Shown here piece by piece: positions 11,376-23,445 of a stretch of 64,000 bases of DNA. Where the stretch lies: NCBI GenBank assembly GCA_029747015.1, contig JAKOGI010002991.1:1-64000 (forward strand). Direction: 5' to 3'. Below the pieces are notes generated by a model. That model was not told where the DNA came from. It did not search any database and was given only the letters and a program-made list of their open reading frames with translations. This DNA is from Carnegiea gigantea. Lineage: Eukaryota > Streptophyta > Magnoliopsida > Caryophyllales > Cactaceae. The translations under genes were made by a program, and so were the position numbers. Each line of letters begins with the position of its first letter. Within the stretch, counting starts at the first letter, position 1.

Positions 11376-12466
11376 TCACAACTTTAAGACTTCGCTCATC
11401 GAATTGGAGATAGTCATAGCCTGCAAAAGCTTGTCAAACACCGCAACATGGGATTCACAAGCTTGGCTGTAAGAGAGCATCAAGATAGTTGCAATAAAGA
11501 AAGTTAGCGCCTCCTCAACAAACCAAATAAATAGAAAAATTAAAAGAGAAATTGAAGAAACTATTGCACATGATTTTTCTAGGCTTATCTACTAGGTACA
11601 TTCAATATGGGTTAAGGGAGGCATTATACCCACTAAAGTAACCTAGTGACATAAAATTATCAACATTCCCACCAAGCATATTGAACATGTTATCCTCATA
11701 GCCCAAATTAACATTAGTATCTCAAATAATAGGATTATTAATGGGTACATCGAAGTAATGCTCAGGATAAAGAGAGGGTTATAAATACATATGTGAAACA
11801 AGGGAATGATCAAGAGGATCGAGGAGAACGATATCGTCACCACCAAGGCTAGGGGACTCATGCATAAACACATCACGTAATCCCTCAAAAGGAGTCTTAT
11901 CTAGATGATGCACCTCATTTGAAATATCTTCCGACCTAAAACATGCATTAGCAACATCAAACCCAGCACCAAATCCGAAAGGCTCACCTGTCTCGAGCAG
12001 CGTGCACTGAGCTAAAGGAAATGGTGAATCATGTAAGGTTATAACAACATCAGTGTTGTCCCTGGGTAATGCAAAGCTCAGTTCAGCATAGCATATATAA
12101 TAAGGATACAAATGTATATTGTGGTCAGATGAATTATACAAATCACATCAAATAGGAGCATAATAAGATCTAGCATAAACTGCACAAGGATTAGGAAATG
12201 AATATCTGAAAACACGATCAGCCTTCTTGAACTCAAATGAATCCCAAGAATTCACTCAAGGAAATACCATGCCGCATTAACATTTTTACTGTGAAAACCC
12301 CAATACACAAAAAGAGCTCAGGTTCAGTATTCACGCCGCCATTAACGTTATCTAAAATTTCCCATTTACCAATATAATAACGATGTTGAGCAAGAAACCC
12401 ATGCAAACACTTAAAATACCTCCAAAATAATTCATGCTTGAATTGGGAAAAATGGAAAATTGCCAT
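11376..12466 (-). pseudogene. Gag-like CCHC protein pseudogene, array copy 1
   Basis: About 360 codons from MAIFHFSQF (12466) to the shared stop at 11376-11378. An aromatic-rich N-terminal part (FWRYFKCLHGFLAQHRYY) leads into a region near residue 130 where the other copies show a CX2CX4HX4C knuckle; here two of the cysteines read Tyr (CDLYNSSDHNIHLY). Next comes an acidic middle (HHLDKTPFEGL, SPSLGGDDIVLLDPLDH), then a hydrophobic stretch. Breaks: a frameshift near 12310, a 1-bp deletion near 12250 and a TGA near 12148. The knuckle and its position after the primer-binding site make Gag the best guess; I do not recognise a named family. Confidence 0.65.
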
Positions 12467-12580
12467 TGTGTTTTTCCCTTCAAAATTTTTATCTCGTTTT
12501 TTTTAATTATCAATTTTTTTCAATGAAAAAGAAAAAGCTTACTCAAACTTATCGAGAAAAACCCAATATTCTACACCAGT

Positions 12581-12597
12581 CCCTGGCAACGGCGCCA
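12581..12597 (-). promoter_or_regulatory. Primer-binding site, tRNA-Asp type (array copy 1)
   Basis: The minus strand reads TGGCGCCGTTGCCAGGG, the site pairing with the 3' end of Asp tRNA and widespread in Athila/Tat gypsy elements. It lies six bases inside the LTR edge. Confidence 0.88.
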
Positions 12598-12603
12598 AAA
12601 ATT

Positions 12604-13836
12604 TAAAAGGGCTGCAAGCGCACGGTGGTGTTGTGGCAAATCAAGGTTGATCCCACAAGGACTAGGTTGATCTACTGGGTTATAATCCTCAAGTTAGGCT
12701 AAGCAAATCTAAAATTTGTGAATGAAATTGATCTATGCCACTTATTCAATCTAATAGATAATTAATCAAAGAATTTATTCAAACCAAGCAATTTTCCAAC
12801 TCAAGAATTAATTAAGCACCTTTTAGTTGGACGGGTAATTCTAAAATCGATAATCGATTTATCAAACCCCTCTTTTAAGGTAAAATGAAAATCTTAAATC
12901 TAATCAACTACCATTTCTCAAGGGTTTTTGATTAATTTAAGATCATTAAGAACATGATTATCAAATTTAGACTGTGATTCTTTCTCAAGTTCCCATACAC
13001 GCAAGTCGAATCTTAGTTTTCCAACATTTAGTTTCACCTTTCATTTCTTCACCAAATGTCTAAAACAAGCAAGAAACTAATCAAGTTTCCTACTAGCAAA
13101 TCAACATCTAAGATTTAAACAAAACAAATCTGAAGCACTTTCAGCTCAAAACAAGAATTGATTCAATCACAATAATTCAGCTCAACTCCAAGATTAACAA
13201 TCCAAAATTAACATAAAAATCAGCAATAATTAGAAAGCATAAAAATGTAAAGAGAAAAGAGAAGAGAAGGGAGAATAATTGCTCAACTAATTTGCACCTG
13301 AACCGTCATTGCAAACTCGATCTGGAATCCTTGCAATCGTCACCTTTGCTTGCTCTCAACTCTATCTAAATCTAAATCCTAATCTAATTAGAATGTAATG
13401 GAGTATGGAGAAAATACAATGGATGGGATAAGGCTGAAAACAGCCCTTTAATAACGAATATGCTGGAGTTAAAAGATAAAAACCGCTAAGAAGCTGAACA
13501 GCTGCGAGAAAATATAACGATCTGGGGGAAAAGGCGGCGAACATAGACTGTGGGCGCTACCACAGATCATACATGGTGGCCACTGGCTCGGTGTTATCTT
13601 ATTCTTCTCTTTCTTCCACAGGCATAGTGACTGGGGGCGTCCGTGGTGAGCCATAAGGATAACTTTTATAGGTTAATACTTGATAAAAAAGGGCTCAAAA
13701 CCTGCAAAAGTCATCAAAGCACTATATCCAAGTGTAAAATGGAATTTTTGGGGTGAAAACTAAGCATAAAACTTATAAATCCACCTAAAACACATCAAAA
13801 TGACCCTAAAATGATATGGTCTATGGGTACCTATCA
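12604..13836 (-). repeat. Array LTR 1
   Basis: 1,233 bp. Its right edge reads CCTATCA before the polypurine tract, its left edge AAAAGGGC where the sister LTRs read TGAAAG. The minus strand therefore runs TGATAGG...CCTTT(C/T)A. A minus-strand TATAAAAG box lies at 13663-13670. Confidence 0.87.
13663..13670 (-). promoter_or_regulatory. Candidate TATA box, array LTR 1
   Basis: TATAAAAG on the minus strand, about 170 bases into the LTR from its 5' edge. The equivalent place in LTR 2 reads CATAAACG, so only this LTR keeps it. Confidence 0.45.
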
Positions 13837-13849
13837 AACTTCCCCATTC
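13837..13849 (-). promoter_or_regulatory. Polypurine tract before array LTR 1
   Basis: Minus-strand GAATGGGGAAGTT directly precedes the LTR terminus TGATAGG. The copy at 18237-18249 reads GCATGGGGGAGTT. These prime plus-strand DNA synthesis and fix the LTR edge. Confidence 0.8.
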
Positions 13850-15740
13850 TTGAACGGTTGTTTGTCCTCAAGCAAACACTAGAGAAAACGAATAAGGGGA
13901 GATGCATCTAGAAATCAAAACATAACAACCTCCTTAAAGTAGGCAAGTCATAGCATGTCACAAGTAAGAATACCAATCAATGATAACCCCAAGTAGCGAA
14001 CAAGACATTTCAAAATTAGGAGGTGGAGAAGGTGTTTGGAAAAGTACGAGACCACAAGCTTGATATCAAACTTGATCACCTCCAAAGAACCACAAAGCAT
14101 GTCATGCAAGCACATAAAAGTGATTAGAGCTAAACAGACTGGTAGAACCTTACTTTGTGGAAATGTGAATCGCTTCCGCTCATGTGTTTGAAATATAGTA
14201 TAGGTTCACTCAAGACTCTTTCCAAAGATGCAATCTACCATGTGGTTGCCAAGACTCCCAAATTCTACACCATTAGGAATACAATGTGCACAAGCCGATC
14301 AAGAGGACTTTACTTGGATTATAACGTGGGCTAAAAAGGGTAAAGGGAAAGGAATGCACAAATGTATTTGGGTGAAAGTGGAGCTACTTAGCCAAACAAC
14401 TAGGGAGCAACCAACTAAAGCACCAATTAACTAACCAGTTCACCAACACCCCAAACTCCAATAATTCAATAAACATACCCCAATGAATCAAATAGGAAAT
14501 GAGTTGACTAATAGGGAACACATGCTATTTATATATCCAATGCCAATCACGCATTCACTTTTCCCTTTGTTTTTGTTTTGTTTTTCATCTCTTTTCTTTA
14601 TTTTTTTACTTTTTTTACATGATTTTTCTCTTCTTTTTTTAAAAATGAAATAAGAATTTCAATTATTGAAAGGCATAAGACCAGCAATTATAAATTCATA
14701 ATCTAATACATAGGCACACCCAAATAAGAGGAAAACACAACTAAAAGATCAATATCATCAATCCCTCAACAAACCAACATTGCAAAGCCACCTTAGAGTC
14801 AATTATGCCCAAAACCACTAATTGCATAGATGAAGTAATGGTCCATAGACTTGGCTTAAAGGTTAGGAACATGTGTTGTGCCCAAAACCACCAATTGCAT
14901 AGATGAAGTAATGGTCCATAGACTTGGCTTAAAGGTTAGGAACATGTGTTGTGCCAAGGGTTAATATGACGAGATCACAATAAAGACGGATATAAGCTCA
15001 AAGTGGCTAACAAAGAGGATAAACTTGTAATACAAGGGTAGGCTATTTAGCTATGAGGCTAAAATGACCAAAGAAAGAAATGTCTCTATCATATCATCAA
15101 TTATGCACATGCTAACGTAGTTTTGAACAAGAGTTTAGGCAAGTTCTAGAGATGCAATATGGAAGAGTCACACACATGAATTAGTCCAAATAAGTCCTAA
15201 AGTCTCATGGGGCATCTACCAAAGTCTCAATTAGCTCATAAAATGACTTTTATGTACTAATATTAATGCTAAAAACTCCAAGGAATGACAAAGTTCTCAA
15301 TCAAGACGAGGGTCCAAATAAGAAATATTTACAAACCTTCATAAATTTTAGCACCAAAAGAGATTACATATCAAAAGTTACTCAAACTTATGAAAGCCAT
15401 TGTGCCCAAAGAATCGTTATTGGAGGTTATCTTAAACCAATCCATACCATCTCTACATGCAATCCTATATGCAAATTTAAAAATCAACAAAATGCAACAC
15501 TATAATGCAAACAAAAAGAGACCTAAAACTATATGCTCTAACAAGTATGCAAACTGAAAACAAAACAGAAAACATGAAACTACCTTTCCCTCATGCTTAG
15601 ACAAAGCATTATTTTTCAAAGTAAGAAAATTAAGGGAAGGGGAAGTAAACAAAAGATAACAATCTCACTAAGCTAAGTGCTGGGTACACCTAAGCTAAGG
15701 CCTCCTCGAAAACGGGGAACATGGAGCATTAGCCACTCCA
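13850..15740 (-). other. Array internal region 2, 3' noncoding part
   Basis: Noncoding sequence between the gag stop and the polypurine tract. It contains a 73-bp tandem duplication not found in the sister copies, and the intact CACTA target site at 14502. Confidence 0.75.
14806..14951. repeat. 73-bp tandem duplication
   Basis: Two nearly identical units (14806-14878 and 14879-14951), both starting TGCCCAAAACCAC. Copies 1 and 3 of the array have a single unit, so the duplication is later than the array units' split. Confidence 0.85.
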
Positions 15741-16835
15741 TCATAACTTTAAGACTTTACTCATCCAATTAGCCATAGTCAAAGCCTGCAAAAGCTTGTC
15801 AAACACCGCAACATGGGATTTACAAGCTTGGCTACAAGAGAGCATCAAGATAATCACAATAATGAAAGTTAGTGCTCTCCTCAACAAACCAAATAAATAG
15901 AAAAATCAAAAGAGAAATCAAAGAAAGTATTCCACATGATTTTTCTGGGCTTATCCACTAGGTACATTCAATACGGATCAAGGGAGGCATTATAACTACT
16001 AGAGTAAACTAGGGACATAAAATTATCAACATTCCCACCAAGCATATTGAACATGTTATCCTCATAGCCCAATTCAACATTAGCATCTCAAATCATAGGA
16101 TTATTAATGGGCACATCAATGTAATACTCGGGACATGGAGAGGGTTGTAAATACATATGTGAAACATGGGATTGATCAAGAGGATCGGGGAGAACAATAT
16201 CATTAGCACTACGGCTAGGGGACTCCTTATGCATAAACACATCATGTAATCCCTCTAAAGGAGTCTTATCTAGATGGTGCACCTCATCTAAAATATCATT
16301 CGACCTAAAACATGCATTAGCAACATCAAACTCAGCAATAAACCCCGAAGGTTTGCCCGTCTCGAGCCCTATGCACTGAGCTAAAGGAAAGGATGAATCA
16401 TGTAAGGTTATGACAACATCAGTGTTGTCCCTAGGTGATGCAAAGCCAAGTTGAGCATAACATGATTAATAAAGGCATGAATGTATATCAGGTGAGAAGA
16501 ATTATACAAATTACACCAAAAAGGGACATAATAAGATCTTGCATAAATTACACAAGGATCAGGAAATGAATATCTAGAAAAACGACTAGCCTTCTCAAAC
16601 TCAAATAAATCCCAAGCAATCCACTTAAGCAAATACCATGCCGTATCAACACTTTTACCATAAAAATCCCAATACCTCAAAAGAGCTCGGTTTTACTATT
16701 CACACCGTCATTAAGAATATCTAAAATTTTCCATTTACCAACATAATAACGACATTGGGCAAGAAACACATGCAAACGCTTAAATTGCCTCCAAAATAAT
16801 TCATGCTCCAATTAGGAAAAATGGAATATTGCCAT
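15741..16835 (-). pseudogene. Gag-like CCHC protein pseudogene, array copy 2
   Basis: Same protein as copies 1 and 3, start at 16835 and shared TGA stop at 15741-15743. Best-preserved parts: RYWDFYGKSVDTAWYLLKW near residue 80, FEFEKASRFSRYSFPDPC near 110, MHHLDKTPLEGLHDVF near 190 and YYIDVPINNPMI near 240. The knuckle region is damaged by a shift after NSS (16490). The Tyr/Phe/Trp-rich N-terminal half resembles capsid-type folds only in general composition. Confidence 0.62.
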
Positions 16836-16960
16836 TGTTTTTTCCCTTTCAAAATTTTTATCTCGTTTCTTTTAATTATCAATTTTTTTGCTTTTTTTTT
16901 TAATGGAAAATAAAATGCTTACTTAAACTTGTCGAGAAAAACCAAATATTCGATACCAGT

Positions 16961-16977
16961 TCCTGGCAATGGCGCCC
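16961..16977 (-). promoter_or_regulatory. Primer-binding site, array copy 2 (altered)
   Basis: Equivalent to 12581-12597 but reads GGGCGCCATTGCCAGGA on the minus strand: one extra G and one transition. Confidence 0.75.
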
Positions 16978-16983
16978 AAAACT

Positions 16984-18236
16984 TGAAAGGGCTTCAAGCG
17001 CACGGTGGCATTGTAGCAAATCAAGGTCGATCCCATAAGGACGAGGTTGATCTACTGGGTTATAATCTCTCAAGTTAGGCTAAGCGAATCCAAAATTTGT
17101 GAATGAAATTGATCTGTGCCACTTGTCCAACCTAATGGGTAATCAATCAAAGAATTTGTTCAAACCAAGCAATTTTCCAACGCAACAATTAATCAAGCAC
17201 CTTTTTGTTGGATGGGTAATTCTAAAATCGACAATCAATGTATCAAACCCTCTTTCAAGGTGCAATGAAATTCTTAAATCTGATCAACTATCATTTCTCA
17301 AGGGTTTTTGATTAATCTAAGATAATTAAGAGCATGATTATCAAATTTAGGGGTTTATTAAAAGGTGATTCTTTTTCAAGATCCCACACACGTAAGTCGA
17401 ATCTTAGTTTTCCAATATTTAGTTTCACCTTTCAGTTCTTCACCAAATGTTCAAAACAAGCAGGAAAATTAATCAAGTTTCCTACTAGCAAATCAGCGTC
17501 TGAAATTCAATAGAATAAACTCAATAAATTTGAAGCACTTTTAGCTCAAAACAAGAATTGGTTCAATCACAACAATTCAACTCAATTCCAAGATTAACAA
17601 TCCAAAACTTAACATACAAATCAACAATAATTTGAAAGCATAAAAATCTAAAGAGAAAAGAGAAAGAAGGGAAAGTAATTGCTCAGCTAATGCGCGCTTG
17701 AACCATCATTACAAACCCATACCGGAATCCCTGCGATCTTGACCTTCGCTTGCTCCCAACTCTCTCTAAACCTAAATCCTAATCTAGTTAGAATGGAATG
17801 GAGTATGAAGAAAATGGGATGGATGGGATGAGGTTGAAAACAACCCTTTAATAGTGAATACGGTGCGGTCAAAACATTAAAACTGCCAAAAAGTCAAACA
17901 GTTGCGAGAAAACATAACAATATGGGGGAAAAGGGGCCCACCATGGACCACCGGCACCACCACGGACCATACGTGGTGGCCCCTGGCTTGGTGTTATCTT
18001 ATTCTTCTCTTTCTTCCACAGGCATGGTGACTGGGGGCGTCTGTGGTGAGCCATAAGGATGACGTTTATGGGTTAACACTTGATAAAAAAAGGTCTCAAA
18101 ACCTATAAAATTCATCAAAGCACTATACCTAAGCGTAAAATGGAATTTTTGCGGTAAAAACTAAGCACAAAACTTATAAATCCCTTAAAAACGCATCAAA
18201 ATGACCCTAAATGATATGGTCTATAGGTACTTATCA
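16984..18236 (-). repeat. Array LTR 2
   Basis: 1,253 bp; plus strand begins TGAAAGGGC and ends GTACTTATCA, a clean TG...CA pair, followed by the polypurine tract. It serves as 3' LTR for the unit to its right and 5' LTR for the unit to its left. Confidence 0.88.
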
Positions 18237-20058
18237 AACTCCCCCATGCTTGAGCGATTACTTGTCCTCAAGCAAACACTAGAGAAAACGGACAAGGGGA
18301 GATGCATCTAGAACCCAAAACACAACAACCTCCTTAAAGTAGACAAGTCATAGCATATCGCTTGTAGGAATGCCAATCAACGATAACCCCAAGTACCACG
18401 CAAGACATTTCAAAATTAGGAGGACGAAAAGATTTTAGAAAACGTATGAGACCACAAGCTCAATATCAAACTTGATCACCCCCAAAGAACCACAAAGCAT
18501 ATCATGCAGGCATATGGAATTGATTAGAGCTAAACAGACTGGTAGAACCTTACTTTTCGAAATTGTGTATCGCTCCCGCTCAGGTGTTTGAAATATAGCA
18601 TAGGTTCACTCAAAACTCTTTATAAAAATGCAATCTACCATATGCTTGCCAAGACTCTTAAATTCTTCACCATTAGGAATGTAATGTGCACAAGACGATC
18701 AAGAGGACTTTACTTGGATTGTAACGTGGGTTAAAAAGCGTTCAGGGAAAGAAGTGCACAAACGCATTTTGGTGAAAGTAAAGCTACCTAACCAAACAAC
18801 TAGGAAGCAACCAACCGAAGCACCAATTAACCAATAAGTTCACTAACACTCCAAACTCCAACAATTCAATGAACATACCCTAAAGAGTCAAATAGGAAAT
18901 GAGTTTACTAACAAGGAATACAAGCTATTTAGATGTCCAATGCCAATCACGCATTCACATTTACCTTCATTTTTGTTTTCTTTTTCATCTCTTTTCCTTT
19001 TGTTTTGGTTTTTTTTACATGATTTTTCTCCTTTTTTTGGGGAAAACAAAATAATAATTTAAATTATTGAAAAGTATAGGACCACCAATTATCAACTCAT
19101 AATCTAATACATATGCACACCCAAATAAGAGGGAAACACAACTAAATGATCAATATCAATCAATCTCTCAACAATCCAACATACCAAAGCCCACCTTAGA
19201 CTCAATATCCCCCAAACCACCAACTATATAGATGAAGTGATGCTTCATAGGCTTGGCTTAAAGGTTAGGAACATGTGTTGGGCAAGGCTTAATATGACGA
19301 GATCACAACAAAGACGGATGTAAGCTCAAAGGGGCTAACAAAGGAGATAAAATAAGGGTAAGCTATTTAGCTATGAGGCTAAAATGACTAAAGAAAGAAA
19401 TGTCTCTATCATATCATCAACTATGCACATGCTAACGTGATTTTGAACAAGAGTCTAGGCAAGTTCTAGAGATGCGACATAAAAGAGTCACACACATGAA
19501 TTAGTCCAAATAAGGTTTCAAGTCTCACGAGACATCTACCAAAGTCTCAATTAGCTCATAAATGGCTCTCGTGTACCAACACTAGTGCTAAAGACTCAAA
19601 GGAATGACAAAGTTCCCAATCAAGACAAGGGTCCAAATAAGAAATATTTACAAACCTTCACAAATTTTAGCACCAAAAGGGATTACACATCAAAATTTAC
19701 TCAAACTTATGAAAGCTATTGTGCCTAAAGAATCATCAATGGAGGTTATCTGAAACCAATCCATACCATCCCCACATGCAATCCTATATGCAAATCTAAA
19801 AATCAACTACATACAACACTATAATGCAAATAAAAAGAAACCTAAAACTATATGCTCTAATAAGTATGCAAATTGAAAACAAAATGGAAGACATGAAACT
19901 ACCCTTCCCCCTGCTTCAATAAAGCATTATTCTTCACAATGAGAAAATTAAGAAAGGGGGAAGTAATAAAAAGATAATGATCTCACCACGTTAGGTGCTG
20001 GTACACCTAAGCTAATGCCTCCTCACAAATAAGGCACATGGAGCATCAGCCCACTCCA
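18237..20058 (-). other. Array internal region 3, 3' noncoding part
   Basis: Begins with the polypurine tract (18237-18249). Otherwise noncoding and colinear with 13850-15740, without the 73-bp duplication. Confidence 0.75.
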
Positions 20059-21150
20059 TCACAATTTTAGGACTTCACTCATCAGATAAGACGTAGTCAA
20101 ACCTGCAAAAGCTTGTCAAACACTGCTGCATGGGATTCACAAGCTTGGCTGTAAGAAAGCATGAAGATAATCACAACATAGAAAGTTAGCGCTCTTCTCA
20201 ACAAACCAAATATAATAAAGAAACCAAAAGAGAAATCAAAGAAAGCATTCCACATAATTTTTCTAGGCTTATCCACAATGTACGTGCAATATGGGTCGAG
20301 GGAGGCATTATGCCTACTAAAGTAACCTAGGGATATAAAATTATTAACATTCCCACTAAGCATATTGAACATGTTATCCTTATAGCCCAAATCAACATTA
20401 GCATCACAAATCATAGGATTATTAATAGGCACATCGATGTAATACTTGGGACAAGGAGAGGGTTGTAAACACATAGGTGGAATGTGGGAATGATCAAGAG
20501 GATTGTGGAGAACAATATCATCACAACTAAGGCTAGGGGACTCCTCATGCATAAACACATCATGTGACCCTCCAAAGGAGTCTTATCTAGATGATGCACC
20601 TCACCTGAAATATCTTCTGACTTAAAACATGCATCAGCGACATTAAACCTGTAAAAACCCAAAAGGTCTCACTTGCCTTGAGCCCATGCACTGAGCTAAA
20701 GGAAAGGATGAATAATGTAAGGTTAGGACAACATTACTACTATTCCTAGGTAATGCAAAGCCAGATGGAGCATAACATATGTAACATGGACATGAATGTA
20801 TATCGTGGTCAGAAGAATTATGCAAATCACACCAAAAAGGGGCATAGTAACATCAAGTATAAAATGCACAAGGATCAGGAAATGAATATTTAGAAATGCG
20901 ACTAGCATTCTCAAACTCAAATGAATCTAAGCAATTCACTCAAGGGAATACCATGCCGCGTCAATATTTTTACCATGAAAACTCCAATGCCTTAAAACAG
21001 CTTGGGGTTCACTATTCACGCACTCATTAACAATGTCTAAATTTCTCATTTACCAACACCATAACCACATTGAGCAAAAAACACACGTAAACGCTTAAAA
21101 TACCCCCAAAATCATTCATGCTCAAATTGGGAAAAATGAAAAATTGCCAT
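20059..21150 (-). pseudogene. Gag-like CCHC protein pseudogene, array copy 3
   Basis: Start at 21150, shared stop at 20059-20061; a 1-bp loss near 20098 gives an earlier stop (KLLQV). This copy keeps an open join between the N-terminal part and AWYSLE near residue 85, which copies 1 and 2 have lost. It also keeps the last knuckle Cys (NSSDHDIHSC). A continuous 153-codon stretch covers the C-terminal part: HIPPMCLQPSPCPKYYIDV, then DNMFNMLSGNVNNFISLGYF, then a strongly hydrophobic segment, GFFIIFGLLRRALTFYVVII, near residues 300-320. A membrane-like segment at the end of a zinc-knuckle protein is unusual for Gag. Confidence 0.65.
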
Positions 21151-21369
21151 TGTCTTTTTTCCTTCCAAAATTTTTATCTCCTTTTCTTAATTTTTAATTT
21201 TTTTGCTTTTTCTTCAACGAAAAACAAGATGCCTAATCAAACCTGTTGAGAAAAACCCAATATTCGACACTAGTTTCTAGTGGTGCCAAAAACTTGAAAG
21301 AGCCGCAAGCACACGGTGGTGTTGTAGCAAATTAAGGTCGATCCCACAATGACTAGGTTGATCTATCGA

Positions 21370-21374
21370 GTTAT
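21370..21374. repeat. Target-site duplication GTTAT (left)
   Basis: GTTAT here and at 27989-27993 flank the CRM-like element exactly. Confidence 0.92.
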
Positions 21375-22319
21375 TGATGTATTCTAGCTTCACTAAGGCA
21401 AAAGTTTACAAAAGAGAATCAAGAATACATACGGGTAGTGAAGAGAGATGGAAACAAGAGAACAAGAACAAGGATAGAATGCAAATGAATTAGCATGGGT
21501 GATTTGAATACCCACCTTGGTTTAGGCACTTAGGCAATCTTCTTTCTTCAACTAAGAACTTAATTACCTTCTTAGTTGAATGAAGAAGACCTAGAGACCC
21601 ACTTGAGTTTGCCACACTCAAGATACAACACTAGGGTTTTAAGACAGAATAAAGAGAGTTTTCACAACTCAAAGTTTGAATTCCTTCAAGTGTTTTTCTT
21701 TACAACCTAAGGCCTCCCTTATATAATGGGAGCCTTTAACAAGCTACAAGAGAGGGGAAAAGGGGGCCATACATGTCTATAAAGTAAGAGGGAACCAAAA
21801 AGCAACAGCAAAAGCTGAAAAGTGCTTTATGCTTTTTGTCAGCAACTTTTCAGTTTACAATTGTCAACTTCAAAAAATTAGGTAAAAAAACCCTTGCTAG
21901 AAAGCTTAGAAGTTTTCTTTCATGTGGCTCAAGTTGGCAGCAATTTGGAGCTACCGTTTGGGAGATATAGGCCAAAAGGTGCAGCATATGGAGGCTGAGA
22001 TGGTTTCCGCAGCATCTGAAAAATGGCTCCAATTGACTTATTACCTAGTGACCAAACCCAGAACTCCTTATATGTCCTTAAAGCTGACGTATTAAGTGGC
22101 TCGAAAAAGTAGTTTTTCAGCCTCTTAAGTCCACGTCAAGCTTGGGTAATCAAGCTTACAAAACCGGGCCAAATTCTGGCTGAACTGGGCAACATGTGCA
22201 ACGCATGGTTGGTGACTTCTTGGACTATGGCATGAACATCCTTGACCTCCTTGGTGCTTTTCGAGTTCCCTAGGCTTGTGGGTTAGTCTTCAATTGGTTC
22301 TAAAGGATGGTCCCCATCA
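21375..22319 (-). repeat. 3' LTR of the CRM-like element
   Basis: Plus strand TGATGTATTCTAG...GTCCCCATCA. It lacks the ~28 bp found in the other LTR near 27515. The polypurine tract CCAGGGAGTA (minus) abuts at 22320. Confidence 0.9.
21718..21725 (-). promoter_or_regulatory. TATA box in the 3' LTR
   Basis: TATATAAG on the minus strand, followed by GGAGGCCTTAGGTTGTAAAG, the probable start region of the LTR transcript. The same box is kept in the other LTR at 27359-27366. Confidence 0.65.
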
Positions 22320-23445
22320 TACTCCCTGGATTGGTTGGAGTTTGACCTCAAACTCGAAAATTGATCATCTTCATCATAATATGGACTAAGGTCAGCCACA
22401 TTAAAGGCGACCGAGACTCCATACTCTCACGGGAGGTCGAGCTTGTAAGCATTAGGTCCAATCTTCTCAATGACCTCAAATGGACCATCCAACCTTGGCA
22501 TAAGCTTGGATTTGCGCTTGCTAGGGAATCTTTCTTTCCTCAAATGGATCCAAGCCAAGTCTCCCGGCTGAAATTGTGCATCCTTTCTATGCTTGTTGGC
22601 ATGTTTCTTAGCTTGCTTATTGGATTTCTCATTCCTTTCTCTCACCTTGGTGTGTAACTCTTGAATTTCTTTAGCTCTCTTCTCGACGTCCCAAGTAAAC
22701 TTGGTTGGATTTGGGTTTGGAACCAAGTTTAAGGGGTTCTTGGATTGTAACTATACACCACTTGGAAAGGTAAAAGAGAGGTAGTCTTGCTAGGAGCTCA
22801 ATTGAAGGCAAATTCCGTATGAGGAAGCAACTCATCCCACCCCTTAGTGCTCTTCTTGAGTAGAACTCTAGGCAAAGTACCCAAAGTCCTATTAGTCACT
22901 TCGATTTGACCATCAGTTTGAGGGTAGAAAGTTGTACTAAACTTAAGGTGGGTGCCAAACTTTCTCCACAAGGTAAGCCAAAAGTGGCTTAGGAACTTGG
23001 TGTCCCTATCCGACGCCATGCTTCTTGGAATTCCATAGAGACGAACTATCTCCTTGAAGTAGAGGTTAGCAATGAAGGAAGCATCATTTATGGTATGGCA
23101 TGCTATAAAATGTGCCATTTTTGAGAATTGGTCCACCACTACCATGATTGAATCATTGTGCCTTTGGGTTCTTGGAAAACCCGTGATGAAGTCTAACCTA
23201 ACATCCTCCCAAGGGCCTTGAAGAACAGGAAGAGGAGTGTATAGACCTTGGGGCCGTGAGTGACTCTTGGCTTGTTGACAAGTAGAACACCTTCTCATAT
23301 AATGCTCTACATCCTTGGACATGCTTGGCCAATGGTAATGTTCCTTAAGCATAGAACAAGTCTTCTCAATGCTAAAGTGTCCAGCCAAAGCCCCACCATG
23401 GAGCTCTTGAATCAAAAGCTCTCTAATCCACACTTGGGTATGCAA
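22283..23445 (-). pseudogene. pol: Gypsy integrase with C-terminal extension into the LTR
   Basis: Integrase inserts the cDNA into the chromosome. The zinc-binding HHCC part (HGGALAGHF, then CSTCQQAK) lies at 23265-23400. The catalytic core has Asp in VRLDFITGFP, Asp in ASDRDTKFLSHFW and Glu in TDGQIEVTNRTL, so the DDE triad is present. A GPF/Y-type module follows (KLMPRLDGPFEVIEKIG, 22460-22520). The frame reads on through FNVADLSPYYDEDDQFSS, crosses the polypurine tract and enters the 3' LTR, stopping at TAA 22283-22285. Damage: a stop after TEFAFN near 22795, another near 22750, TGA after LDLP near 22424. Confidence 0.85.

Noticed and set aside
13362..13654. Short minus-strand ORFs in array LTR 1 (and 17687-18054 in LTR 2)
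   Set aside because: They lie in LTRs, overlap in several frames and are not kept in all three LTRs.
10173..21294. Direct repeats as a CRISPR or satellite array
   Set aside because: The unit is ~4.35 kb with LTR, primer-binding site and polypurine tract.
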